Position numbers and translations under genes: made by a program
Shown here: piece by piece, positions 53,346-62,064 of the stretch
Layout of the letters: every line of letters begins with the position of its first letter
Numbering within the stretch: position 1 is the first letter of the stretch
NCBI GenBank assembly: GCA_030433355.1
Contig: JAUIMG010000002.1
Span: 248,001 to 312,000, forward strand
Direction: 5' to 3'
DNA from: Bacteroidia bacterium
GTDB lineage: Bacteria; Bacteroidota; Bacteroidia; Flavobacteriales_E; Vicingaceae
Length of the DNA stretch: 64,000 nucleotides
Notes under the pieces: model-generated
The model's input: only the letters and a program-made list of their open reading frames with translations
Databases searched by the model: none
What the model was told of the DNA's origin: nothing

Positions 53346-54566
53346 GTGCAAAATTATTTACAGGATCCAACCAAATGTTACTATCCATATGCAATTGAGA
53401 AACATTTAAAAAAAGCAAATGAAGAGGAATTGAAACTAATATCAAGAGACACAGAACAGGCGAAAGAATTAATACTATTATTCTGTTCAAACTTAGTATC
53501 AACACAGTTCGAATATTTCAAGGGAAATGGGCATAAAATAAAGAGTCTACATAGTGATATCCTAATGGAGCAACTAAGTAAGAATTATGTTGCAGTGAAA
53601 AAGTACTTAATCAATAATAATTTAATTGGCACCGATAACCATTTCGAGGTCGGAGAGCATTCGATTAGTTATTGGTTCAAAGAGGAAGTGCTGAAAAGTA
53701 AAGTAAAGGAATACACCTTGACAAATGATACCATAATTAAAAGAAGGGAATCAATAAATAATAAGTTTGAAGTTGACCTTAAAAACAACCCAATTGCTAG
53801 AATTTCAGTTGAAAAAGTTTTTCCCAATCTAATACTACCGACAGAATCACAAGTTAAAACGTTATTGGAAAAGGAAGCAAGATCTGGTTACGTAACGAAA
53901 AAAGGGAAAAGATTAAAAATATTAGGTAATAAGAAGAGACAAACCTCAGGAGAGGGCAGCGATATTATTTATACAGAAGATTTATTAAAAATCTATAGAT
54001 ATCTTACAAAGGATGGTGTCAAATTGTATAGCACTGGCAATCAATCCTGTCCTCGACCGATCAGTTCAACCACACTTATACCTGCTATAATTAGAGATCA
54101 AATTACGTTAAACGGAAAAGAGTTATTTGAATTAGATTTCACATGCCTTCATCCAAATATTGCTAATTTTTTATATGGTGGTAATGCAAATATGATTACA
54201 CATGATGATATGGCAGATTTCCTAAAGGTTGATGAAAAAGTAGCAAAGAAGCTAAACTTATCTTATTTAAACTACGAGGAGAAATTCTTTTTGAATAGCC
54301 GAGCTTCAAAATTCTATAAGACAGAACATCCCGATTTGTTTAATAATTTATTGAGAATTAAGCAAAAAGACCCTAAGATTATTACCCATCAAATGTTCAA
54401 CAAAGAGGTAGAGTTGATGACTCGAATTTTCCTTGAGTTAGATAGACATGAAATTCTACCTATGTATGTTTATGATGCAGTATATGTTATCGAAGATGAT
54501 GTAGCTAAGGCAAAGCAGATTATGAATGATACAGCATATAGTATGGGTATTATTTCTACAGTTTAA
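53346..54566 (+). CDS. Palm-domain polymerase-like replication protein of a mobile element
   Basis: This 406-residue protein has a GTG start, since an in-frame TGA directly precedes it. The C-terminal half has FELDFTCLHPNIANFLYGG (Asp264), resembling family-A-type motif A in phage/plasmid polymerases, and MYVYDAVYV (Asp377), resembling motif C. Between lies a Lys-rich helix that could be motif B. The N-terminal half is unrecognised. The polymerase idea is by motif shape only. Its neighbours (excisionase-like and recombinase genes, AT-rich repeats) support a replication role in an integrated element. Confidence 0.45.
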   Translation: MQNYLQDPTKCYYPYAIEKHLKKANEEELKLISRDTEQAKELILLFCSNLVSTQFEYFKGNGHKIKSLHSDILMEQLSKNYVAVKKYLINNNLIGTDNHFEVGEHSISYWFKEEVLKSKVKEYTLTNDTIIKRRESINNKFEVDLKNNPIARISVEKVFPNLILPTESQVKTLLEKEARSGYVTKKGKRLKILGNKKRQTSGEGSDIIYTEDLLKIYRYLTKDGVKLYSTGNQSCPRPISSTTLIPAIIRDQITLNGKELFELDFTCLHPNIANFLYGGNANMITHDDMADFLKVDEKVAKKLNLSYLNYEEKFFLNSRASKFYKTEHPDLFNNLLRIKQKDPKIITHQMFNKEVELMTRIFLELDRHEILPMYVYDAVYVIEDDVAKAKQIMNDTAYSMGIISTV

Positions 54567-54719
54567 TAAATTGAAAAGGGGGTGTTTTTTTAGCCTACCC
54601 TCTACATGTCAATAATATCAAGACTTTCAAAAATAATGAGGTAGACATAATGATAGAGTATTCAATACAGTATAATTAATACTAGGTTATATTTATTAAT
54701 ACTAGATATTCTTAATATT

Positions 54720-54758
54720 AATAAAATTATAATAATAAAATTATAATAATAAAATTTT
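54720..54758 (+). repeat. Tandem 14-bp A/T-only repeat
   Basis: AATAAAATTATAAT occurs at 54720-54733 and 54734-54747, with a partial third copy to 54758. Confidence 0.85.
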
Positions 54759-54819
54759 GGTTTTTACTACTACTACTCTCACTACCTAACAAGGATTATT
54801 AAAAGGAAAAAGTAAAGTA

Positions 54820-54848
54820 AAAATCCCCCTTTAAGGGGGGGGTTTTTT
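54820..54848 (+). terminator. Rho-independent terminator in the element
   Basis: A CCCCC/GGGGG stem with TTTAA loop (54825-54839) is followed by extra G and a six-T run. Confidence 0.75.
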
Positions 54849-55013
54849 GTCAGATAAACTATTAAAGTATAAAGTCTTTCAATACATATAAGTTCCTGTT
54901 AATTGAACTGGACAAGTAAACTACTTAGAGTAATAGACTCTTTATAAACTATTTATATAAAGTAACCCCTGGTATGAATTTAAATCAACTAGGGATCCTT
55001 AATTAGCTCCTCA

Positions 55014-55286
55014 TTAGGGTGTAGGTAACTCAATTTTATCAAGGTAAGGGTCTAGTTCATTTATAGATGTGAATGTCCTTACATGTAGGATTTCGTCTTC
55101 TTTTTTGCATTGCCAGAGCTCAACGTAGTATGCAGAAAATTGATATAATTTTAGAATGTATTCACCTTCACGTCTGCTGGTTAGAAATTTCCCCAATAGT
55201 GAAGATAGAATGATTTTATCCTTATTTGATAAGGAGTTGAATTCACACTGACTGACTGATCTCAAATTCTTTTCTGGTTGATCCAA
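55014..55286 (-). CDS. Small hypothetical protein of the element
   Basis: This 90-residue protein has LSNKDKIILSSLLGKFLTSRREGEYILKLYQFSAYYVELWQ and ends NELDPYLDKIELPTP. Similar small proteins occur in Bacteroidota mobile elements, but the family is not identified. A GC-rich hairpin (55312-55335) lies just upstream of its start. Confidence 0.5.
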   Translation of the reverse strand: MDQPEKNLRSVSQCEFNSLSNKDKIILSSLLGKFLTSRREGEYILKLYQFSAYYVELWQCKKEDEILHVRTFTSINELDPYLDKIELPTP

Positions 55287-55311
55287 GCTTAAAATTACTG
55301 GTTTTTGGCTT

Positions 55312-55335
55312 GCCCGTCCATTTATGGGTGCGGGC
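55312..55335. other. GC-rich hairpin
   Basis: GCCCG and CGGGC pair around TCCATTTATGGGTG, with further partial pairing inside. It stands out in AT-rich DNA and has no T run. A processing, nicking or regulatory site is possible. Confidence 0.4.
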
Positions 55336-55375
55336 TTCTACCTAATTAATATATATTGAAAATAATATTATTAAG

Positions 55376-55672
55376 ATGAACAAAAAGGTATTACTAAAAC
55401 TGATAAGCAAGAGAATGAACCAGAACAATTCTGAACTGGAGATTTGTATGGAAGAAAACTATGAGCTCATGTGCGGACCATTCGCAGCAGAAAATGAAGC
55501 AATTCTTAGAGAAGAATTGCTGATTATAATAAAAGATGAAGAGCACCTGCTAGAGTGGCTTAGTTATTATTTAGAGTTGTATCTCGTGAATACCACAAGG
55601 AAAAAAACAGTTAGGAATCAGATGGAAAAAGAGCGGAAGAAATTTAATTCTGATTTTGGATTTGAGACATAA
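55376..55672 (+). CDS. Small acidic hypothetical protein
   Basis: This 98-residue, highly charged helical protein (ELEICMEENYELMCGPF, EEHLLEWLSYYLELYLV, C-terminal KKTVRNQMEKERKKF) is not recognised. It lies in the element between the polymerase-like and TPR genes, and its AT-rich upstream region matches the others here. Confidence 0.45.
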   Translation: MNKKVLLKLISKRMNQNNSELEICMEENYELMCGPFAAENEAILREELLIIIKDEEHLLEWLSYYLELYLVNTTRKKTVRNQMEKERKKFNSDFGFET

Positions 55673-55786
55673 TATTTAAAATGAAGTACAAAATGTATGG
55701 TCCAGAATAAACAAATCGATATTGAAACTATACAATAATAGAAAAGCGGTTTAATTAAGAACTGCTATAAAAATTAAATAAGTATT

Positions 55787-56506
55787 ATGAGAAAAAGTAA
55801 AATTAAAAACACCAATGAAAGTGAAGTGAAAAAGGTCCTTAAAGAAGCAAATAAACTTATCAAAGAATCTCAGTTCAAGGAGTTAGTTCAACTGCTCCAG
55901 CCGTTTGAGAAGGAAGATGGCAACCCCAGAATTCTATTTGCACTTGCTTATGGATATTATTTCAGTTTTGAAATAGATGATGCGATTCGAGTGATTGGTT
56001 CGATTGAGAATGAATACGATACTTGGATTAGTAATTTGATTCTGGGTGTTAGGGAGAGAAAAAGTAAAAATTACCCAAAGGCGATAACTCATCTTGAGAA
56101 GTCAATTCGATTAAATCCAACTAGGGTAGAGCCAGTCCGTGAATTATTTGAGACAAATTATGAAGATGAGAATCATCACCAGGCAATAAAGTGGCTGAAA
56201 GTACTCATTAACCAATTTGAAGATTATCAATATTTGTATCGTCTAATGGAGCTGGCTATTGTAACAGATAATGAAGAGTTGGCTGTGAATTGTCTAGAAG
56301 CAAAAATGAAGCTAGATTTATTTAGCACTGTTGTAGTTGGCTTTACTAATTTAATAGAACACTATTTTAAATTAGAGGACAGTACCATAAAGAAGCTGAA
56401 AAAGAGAATGAAAGAAGATCTTGGACCGGATTTATCATTTGAGTTTAATCAGATGATAGATGATATTGAAGAAGCTCGGAGCAAGTTAGCAAGTGTATCT
56501 ACCTAA
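55787..56506 (+). CDS. TPR-type repeat protein
   Basis: This 239-residue helical protein has TPR-like units, such as NPRILFALAYGYYFSFEIDDAIRVI and NYPKAITHLEKSIRLNPTRVEPV. It is one of three TPR proteins within 5.5 kb; the other two are at 58937 and 60027. No enzymatic domain is visible. It may be a scaffold for protein contacts. Confidence 0.65.
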   Translation: MRKSKIKNTNESEVKKVLKEANKLIKESQFKELVQLLQPFEKEDGNPRILFALAYGYYFSFEIDDAIRVIGSIENEYDTWISNLILGVRERKSKNYPKAITHLEKSIRLNPTRVEPVRELFETNYEDENHHQAIKWLKVLINQFEDYQYLYRLMELAIVTDNEELAVNCLEAKMKLDLFSTVVVGFTNLIEHYFKLEDSTIKKLKKRMKEDLGPDLSFEFNQMIDDIEEARSKLASVST

Positions 56507-56660
56507 AAGTTATCAAGGAGTTATAGCTCCTGATTTTATCGATTTAGAGCAAAAAAAGTGTCAAAAGTGTATATTAATGTGCATTTCTGGCACTTTTCTT
56601 TGATTAAAACTCAACTTTTTTCTTATTTCTGATATAACCCTTGTATCAATAACATAAACT

Positions 56661-57035
56661 ATGGAAAAATATGGGTTAAAGAATATCAATGAACTACGGG
56701 AACTATTAGGTTACAAGGACATCAGAACCGTGAGGTCTTGGTGCAAAGAAAATGGTCTACCAATCATGACAATTGGGAAAAAGGAGTATTTGAATGAATC
56801 GATGCTTGATATTACACTTATTAAGGTGTTTAAGAATTCAATGATCCAATTTGGAATCAAAGAAGATAATGCAGATGAAATGCTCAAAGCGATATTGGCC
56901 GATGATAAATCGAAGTTGGCCGGAATTATGTCAACAGGCAACGATTATACCAGCAACTTTAATCTCAAACAAATTAATGGTGGGGAGTCTGAATTGAATG
57001 GCCTTATTAGTAAATATAAAAACAAGGTAGCTTGA
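56661..57035 (+). CDS. Excisionase-like helix-turn-helix protein
   Basis: This 124-residue protein begins with INELRELLGYKDIRTVRSWCKENGLPIMTIGKKEYLN, a MerR/excisionase-like helix-turn-helix with winged hairpin. The C-terminal part is unrecognised. Its stop TGA overlaps the TTG start of the recombinase gene (TTGA), so they are translationally coupled, as expected for a recombination directionality factor paired with an integrase. Confidence 0.7.
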   Translation: MEKYGLKNINELRELLGYKDIRTVRSWCKENGLPIMTIGKKEYLNESMLDITLIKVFKNSMIQFGIKEDNADEMLKAILADDKSKLAGIMSTGNDYTSNFNLKQINGGESELNGLISKYKNKVA

Positions 57036-58282
57036 TTAAGTTGGTCCCCGAAAATAAAAAATGGCATGGCCTAATAGTTTTTTGCAATGAGTGCAAGAAA
57101 AGTCAGACGGCTAAAAATCATTGTGGGCATAAGAACAGGTGGGTATATAAAACTGATTTCAAATTTGAGAGAAAACGGTACTCAAAAGTCTTAAAGTCTG
57201 ATAATTTGCAGGATGCTTTTTCAGAATTAATTGGCTTCAAAGACTCAATTAAAAATGTAAAAGTTTCACCACTAAATCTAATTTCAAAAGATTTTACGAT
57301 TCTTGAATCAATGGAGAAATATTTTGCTAAAGTAACTTGTCAGCAAGAGTTCAAATACAATAAAAGAAAAACAAAAGATCATCAAAATGAATGCCTGAGA
57401 GTGGTCAATAGATTTGGCTCAAGCTTAGAAGCGGCAGGTATTTGTCTAGCTACAACACCAATTGATAATTTGACTGTAGCCGTTCTAAAAGTATTCTATG
57501 CTTACTTGGATGAGAATTTCAATATTCATTCAGATTCTGGCATAGATAAACATACCAGGATTTTGAGGGCTTTCTTTGAGTTTCTGAAAAAAGTTGGAAT
57601 GTATCATGGGGCAAATTTTTTCAAGGCAATCGAGACTAATTCAATTGAAGGAAACCCTGTTACACTTACTGATGATGAATATCAAAAAGTGCTGGAAGTA
57701 ATCACTCCTGAGAATGGGGTGAAAATTCATAATGGGGTTACGAGAAATCAATATTCGAAATGGCTGAAAAGTGCCATCATAATTGGGAGGCATACGGGAT
57801 TAAGACGAGACGAGCTGTATAATCTCACCTGGAGCAGCATAATAGAGCATGAGGGTGGAAGGTTTTTCAATATTATTGATTTGAAAGTAAGTCAGCAAAA
57901 GGGCAAAATTTACTCAAAAGTGGCACCAATTACTGATGAATTATATGAATACCTTTTATTAATCAAGGAAGATTCGACTGGGGATAAGATAATTGAAAGC
58001 GGTCTTTCGAAAACTACTTTTAGAGATAATTTATCAAGAGCATTTACTCATTTTTATGGTGTAGCATATCCAAACCAAAAAGTGAAGAATTTCAAATACT
58101 TAAGAAAAACTCACATCACTGAATTGAGTTCAATTTTAGGAGAAGAAGCATATCAAGCATCTGGTCATGCTGGAAGTCGGGTGTTAGAAAAACATTACAT
58201 TGATAGGGTGGCAGCTACAATGATGTTTTCTAAATTTAAGAATAAGATAGCACAGGAAAGTAAAAGCGATTTTTCGATTTAA
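57032..58282 (+). CDS. Tyrosine recombinase with N-terminal zinc ribbon (integrase)
   Basis: This 416-residue protein has a TTG start overlapping the previous stop. A zinc-ribbon-like N-terminus (Cys18, Cys21, Cys31, His33) is followed by a core-binding helical region, then the catalytic domain: Arg258 (TGLRRDEL), Arg358 (KYLRKT), His379 (GHAG) and Tyr389 (KHYID). The usual His three residues before the second Arg is Lys355, a substitution seen in some phage integrases. It probably catalyses integration and excision of the surrounding element. Confidence 0.85.
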   Translation: MIKLVPENKKWHGLIVFCNECKKSQTAKNHCGHKNRWVYKTDFKFERKRYSKVLKSDNLQDAFSELIGFKDSIKNVKVSPLNLISKDFTILESMEKYFAKVTCQQEFKYNKRKTKDHQNECLRVVNRFGSSLEAAGICLATTPIDNLTVAVLKVFYAYLDENFNIHSDSGIDKHTRILRAFFEFLKKVGMYHGANFFKAIETNSIEGNPVTLTDDEYQKVLEVITPENGVKIHNGVTRNQYSKWLKSAIIIGRHTGLRRDELYNLTWSSIIEHEGGRFFNIIDLKVSQQKGKIYSKVAPITDELYEYLLLIKEDSTGDKIIESGLSKTTFRDNLSRAFTHFYGVAYPNQKVKNFKYLRKTHITELSSILGEEAYQASGHAGSRVLEKHYIDRVAATMMFSKFKNKIAQESKSDFSI

Positions 58283-58309
58283 TATATAATAGAAATAACA
58301 ACAACTATT

Positions 58310-58624
58310 ATGAGAAAATGGAATAAAGGTAAATCAAAACATCACATTAAAAGGGTAAAGGAATTAAGCGAGTGTCTCACAGATGAGCAAGTATATGACC
58401 TCTGTGACCAAACGAATTTATGTGATGAAGAAGAGGAAAGGATCAATTATGAGATTGTAGATTTGGAGGATTTACGACAACGTTTATACTCCCTCAGATT
58501 AAGTCGAGCAACTGATGAGAATCATAGAAATTTTTTCACCAAGCAATGTCAAATTAAATCTGAAGAGATAGCTAGATTAGAGGCAAAGCTCAGTTATTTA
58601 GAACAAGAGGAGTATGTGGTTTAA
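58310..58624 (+). CDS. Coiled-coil protein, right paralog flanking the element
   Basis: This 104-residue protein is related to the 94-residue one at 52807 (KRVKELSECL, CDEEEERINYEIVDLEDLRQRL, LEAKLSYLEQ). Its start is 27 bp after the integrase stop, and it is in the same direction. Together the two paralogs bracket the integrase/polymerase region. Function is unknown. Confidence 0.65.
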   Translation: MRKWNKGKSKHHIKRVKELSECLTDEQVYDLCDQTNLCDEEEERINYEIVDLEDLRQRLYSLRLSRATDENHRNFFTKQCQIKSEEIARLEAKLSYLEQEEYVV

Positions 58625-58763
58625 GTTTAGTTCGGAATCTTAAAAGTCCTTCCTTGGTGTATATTCTCCAGTCATGTCCTTCACCTAGTTTGCAGAAAAA
58701 GTCTACAGGTTTGTCCTGCATATGGACTTTCTTATTACAATTGATACATATATAGGTTGTCAT
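58590..58763 (-). CDS. Small zinc-ribbon protein (57 residues)
   Basis: This short frame reads MTTYICINCNKKVHMQ, then FFCKLGEGHDWRIYTKEG, giving Cys6-x2-Cys9 and Cys24 with His30 before Trp. This matches many small Bacteroidota zinc-ribbon proteins (CxxC, then C and GGHxW). Its 3' end overlaps the coiled-coil gene by 35 bp. Function unknown. It fills part of the 58625-58936 gap; the rest holds an imperfect inverted repeat at 58841-58871 and nothing else clear. Confidence 0.55.
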   Translation of the reverse strand: MTTYICINCNKKVHMQDKPVDFFCKLGEGHDWRIYTKEGLLRFRTKLKPHTPLVLNN

Positions 58764-58840
58764 AAAAATTAGTGGTATTATTAAATTTGAATTCCTAAGG
58801 TCTTAAAGGTGATGTTTTAAAACCAAAAGATACCAAACGA

Positions 58841-58871
58841 GTTTAGGGCTCGAGTAGATCAAGTCCTAAAC
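58841..58871. other. Inverted repeat near the right end of the element
   Basis: GTTTAGGGCT (58841-58850) and AGTCCTAAAC (58862-58871) pair over 10 bp with one G-T, around an 11-nt loop. No T run follows; it could be an end or attachment-type structure. Confidence 0.4.
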
Positions 58872-58936
58872 CTGTTGTTAATAAATTAATTAATTCCAAA
58901 AGTAAACAGTGAATCCCATACAGTAGATTATGCCAA

Positions 58937-59992
58937 TCAAATACCAAGATCCTCAAAAACCTTATCTCTATTAAGGACTGTAAATTTTTGATCTAATGTC
59001 GTACTTATTGCATCCCAATAAAACTCTCCTATATTATCTTCCAAATCAATTTTTGAACTATTAAACAAGGCTTGATCTCCACTAATGAAACTATTAACGA
59101 AATCCTTTAATATCTGAAAATACTCACTATCGTATTCCCACCAAAATGGGCTGCTTATTAAATATTTTGCTTTTTCTGCTTTCCCATTTATAAAATATAA
59201 AGCACATGTAACTAAGTCAGCCTCCAGTAAGTCTGGCTCATAAAGTACATGAAATCCTTCTGGATCATAGTCATAACTATCTAAATATTCTATACAGCCG
59301 TCTATTTCTACATCTCTTGCCAATTCTTGAAATTCAAGGGCTTCTTTGAAATCAGAATATTTAAAGCATCGCTCCAACTGAGGAAGAATTGTATCTATTT
59401 CGTTCGGATTAATTTCAAATGCTTTCTTTAAATGATCTTGAACTAATTGTTGATCAGGATTCTTTTTTGTCCTTTCCATGTAAGCATAAATCAAGTATGT
59501 TTCCCAACAAGGGAAATCGGCAACAGATTTATCAAGTTCTTTTTTAGCCTTATTAAATTCATTATTCCAATAATATGCTCTTCCTAAATAAAAAGAAAGC
59601 TTAGGGGTCATATGAATTGCAGGAACATTTTCCAAATCACTTATAACCTCTTTGAAGTCACCATTTTTATGGAGTAATTCACTCTTAAGTTCTAGTACTT
59701 CAGTAAAGTTCGGATCTAGTTTAAGTACTTTGTTTAAAAGCTTTAAAGCTTTTTCTTCATCTGCTTTAGCCAATTTATATTCAGCCTTTGCTAAGTAGTA
59801 AAATTTCAAATATTCATCTAAAAGATCATCTTCCATTTTCATGAAGATCTTCCTTGCCTTTTTTAATTCATCCATTTTAATTAGAATTCTCGCTTTAGAG
59901 ATTTTTAAGAATTGATTATCGGGATTCTTCTTGAGTTCTTGATTAATTTTTTCCAACTCATTTGTTTTAAGGGGATTGTTTATTTGTTTCAT
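58937..59992 (-). CDS. TPR-repeat protein
   Basis: This 351-residue soluble protein has successive 34-residue TPR-like units, clearest in residues 10-200: EKALKLLNKVLKLDPNFTEVLELKSELL and YLGRAYYWNNEFNKAKKELDKSVADFP. The C-terminal third is acidic, with WWEYDSEYF. No catalytic or membrane motif is visible. It lies 34 bp downstream of the other large TPR gene, same strand, and both share the layout, suggesting a duplicated pair in one operon. Confidence 0.75.
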   Translation of the reverse strand: MKQINNPLKTNELEKINQELKKNPDNQFLKISKARILIKMDELKKARKIFMKMEDDLLDEYLKFYYLAKAEYKLAKADEEKALKLLNKVLKLDPNFTEVLELKSELLHKNGDFKEVISDLENVPAIHMTPKLSFYLGRAYYWNNEFNKAKKELDKSVADFPCWETYLIYAYMERTKKNPDQQLVQDHLKKAFEINPNEIDTILPQLERCFKYSDFKEALEFQELARDVEIDGCIEYLDSYDYDPEGFHVLYEPDLLEADLVTCALYFINGKAEKAKYLISSPFWWEYDSEYFQILKDFVNSFISGDQALFNSSKIDLEDNIGEFYWDAISTTLDQKFTVLNRDKVFEDLGI

Positions 59993-60026
59993 TTTAATAA
60001 GGTTAATTAAAATTATATGTTTTAGG

Positions 60027-61145
60027 TTAAGAATTTAGAAGTTGATTTTTGAAAAAGCTTTCAATTATTGAAAGGTCCATACCTGTAAATATTGATTTTA
60101 AGATTTGCTCTTGTTCTTCCAGCTCATTTGAATTGTAACTTTTATAGTCTCTGAGAAAAACTTTTAAATAGTTTCTTTCATCATCTATGGATTCATTGAT
60201 GCAACTGCAGTTTTGAGCCAATGTTCCTTTTGCTCCCTTAAAATCTCCTTCATGCATTTGTATCAAGGAGCATCTGAATACATAGTCAGACTTAAGTAGA
60301 TTGAATTTCTCAAACTCTTTCAGGTGATAATTAGTTGTTAGTGATTCTAAATGCATTAATGCATCACTGTATTTGAAATTTTTAAGATAAAACTCTCCTA
60401 GTAGATATTCAATTCTGAAATCATTACTATTAATATTATAGGCTTTAGTTAATAGTATTTCTTGCTTTTTAATGTCATTTTCAATAGAGTACAGCATAGT
60501 ATAGCAATCTGTTTTGTGACTAGATTGAGTTGCTAATTCTAAATAGTAATAAGCTTGTTCAATTTTGTCGTTTAAATAATATGCTTTGCCTAACCAATAA
60601 TGAAGTTGATTAGTAGGATTTTGAGAGTAACTAACTTCCAGAAATTCAAGTAGTGGCTCATAATTATCTAAATTGAAGATTAGATTTGCTTTTTCAGATA
60701 TTGCCGGCATAAACAAAGGATCAATGTCTATCGCAGTATCTATTGTTTGTATTGCTTTGTTAATGGGATTTTCTAAACGATTGTTTAAGTCTACTTTCTC
60801 CCAGTAATATCTATATGCAATAAGAAATAACCATTTATTATTGTCTTCTAATGAGATAGCCTTCGATATGAGCCTTTCAACTAAATCTTTATCGTTCGTG
60901 GCTGTTTTGATATTTATTAAAGCAATAAGTTCATATACTTTATATTCTGAATCAAGTGAATCTATTTTTTTGAAAACATCTATAGCTTCATCAATTTCAG
61001 TCAAGTTAATAAGACCTATTACTTTCATTGAAAGTAAATAGTTGTTGTTTGGAAACTCTTTTAGCTTATTGTTGATGTACTTAATTGAGACATTAGTATG
61101 CATAGACAAGTACCTATCTATTTTTTGAAATTCGTGTTCATTCAT
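60027..61145 (-). CDS. TPR-repeat protein
   Basis: This 372-residue protein has TPR-like repeats throughout, such as LFIAYRYYWEK, IDTAIDIDPLFMPAISEKANLIFNLDNY and HYWLGKAYYLNDKIEQAYYYLELA. It is a paralog of the next gene. The first 40 residues may also form TPR. No signal peptide is seen, so it is probably cytoplasmic. Possible scaffold; function unknown. Confidence 0.75.
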   Translation of the reverse strand: MNEHEFQKIDRYLSMHTNVSIKYINNKLKEFPNNNYLLSMKVIGLINLTEIDEAIDVFKKIDSLDSEYKVYELIALINIKTATNDKDLVERLISKAISLEDNNKWLFLIAYRYYWEKVDLNNRLENPINKAIQTIDTAIDIDPLFMPAISEKANLIFNLDNYEPLLEFLEVSYSQNPTNQLHYWLGKAYYLNDKIEQAYYYLELATQSSHKTDCYTMLYSIENDIKKQEILLTKAYNINSNDFRIEYLLGEFYLKNFKYSDALMHLESLTTNYHLKEFEKFNLLKSDYVFRCSLIQMHEGDFKGAKGTLAQNCSCINESIDDERNYLKVFLRDYKSYNSNELEEQEQILKSIFTGMDLSIIESFFKNQLLNS

Positions 61146-61366
61146 AGTTTTTTATTTTAATATTTGACACAAAACTATATGGGAATTAGTGGCTTTGAGC
61201 GGACATTAGAAGTTTGAAGTTATATTGAAGAAGTTTGCAGAGGTTCACTTCAATCTACTTCATCGTAGCTATAAAAAAATGGAGCTAAACCTATTTAATT
61301 TTCAAAATGTGGCCTGTACAAAGTAGATTCCTTTGAATTTCTTACAGCCTTGTTTAACTTTCCAGT

Positions 61367-62008
61367 ATGAAAAAAAGTGAAATTAGAAAAGGGGCATTAA
61401 GAGAACTATTTCAAAAACTGGACCATGTCGAAAGGTATGTAATGGATAGAAGACATGGATATCCAAGAGGATCGAGTCTGTTTTCCAGTTCCCGCAACCC
61501 CGAAATAAATGATAAAGAAAGTGTGATTGAGGAATTTGAAAGCGAAATACGAAAGATGCGTATTCTTGGTAGCAAGCTAGAGGGTTGGCTTAACGAATAT
61601 AAAAAATATGATTTAACAGAATCTCAGTTTGAGTTTCATAGTCGCCAAGATTTCAAAAATTTGTCTATAAAGGAACTAAGATTAACATTTCTCCCAATAC
61701 ACTTAGAAGTGGATGCTCCATATACAGAGGAAGGCATAAGAGGTATGATTAAATCAACATCTATGGTAGAAAAGATGGAAAAGAATAGGTCATACTTGTA
61801 TTCTCCAGTTGATTTTGAAAAATATTTGATACAATCAAGCAGGAACTATAATAAAGAAGTTTCTGATAAAATACTAGAGTATATTCGCTCTGTTAAAACT
61901 GGTGTCAATTCTAATTCTTTTCGCGCAAGCCTTATACGAATAAGAAAAAATATTGACCCTAACGGACATCAACACGATGATAGAAAGAAGAAGAAAGGTG
62001 ATTCATAA
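61367..62008 (+). CDS. Hypothetical protein with basic tail
   Basis: This 213-residue protein is mostly helical and highly charged, ending HQHDDRKKKKGDS. No domain was recognised. It lies between two divergent-looking blocks: the TPR pair to its left and the recombinase pair to its right, both on the other strand. The upstream 220 bp (61146-61366) shows no clear site. Confidence 0.55.
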   Translation: MKKSEIRKGALRELFQKLDHVERYVMDRRHGYPRGSSLFSSSRNPEINDKESVIEEFESEIRKMRILGSKLEGWLNEYKKYDLTESQFEFHSRQDFKNLSIKELRLTFLPIHLEVDAPYTEEGIRGMIKSTSMVEKMEKNRSYLYSPVDFEKYLIQSSRNYNKEVSDKILEYIRSVKTGVNSNSFRASLIRIRKNIDPNGHQHDDRKKKKGDS

Positions 62009-62064
62009 GCAGAGAACTATACAATAATTATTAACCCTATTATTACTATTGTGGATTCTACATG

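Larger units (their letters stand above)
54567..55013. other. AT-rich intergenic region with tandem repeats (candidate origin)
   Basis: This 447-bp stretch has no gene. It contains a pair of ATTAATACTAG direct repeats (54675-54685, 54695-54705), 2.7 copies of a 14-bp A/T-only unit AATAAAATTATAAT (54720-54758), ACT repeats, and a terminator-like hairpin. An unwinding element or iteron set is possible. The last 150 bp shows nothing clear. Confidence 0.5.

Noticed and set aside
53221-53505. Minus-strand hydrophobic 94-residue frame over the start of the polymerase-like gene
   Set aside because: It is the complement of the polymerase-like gene start and of the inverted repeat; hydrophobicity is from AT-rich antisense codons.
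53346-54566. Reverse transcriptase assignment
   Set aside because: No YxDD box; the YVYDAVYV motif with a single Asp fits family-A-like palms better.
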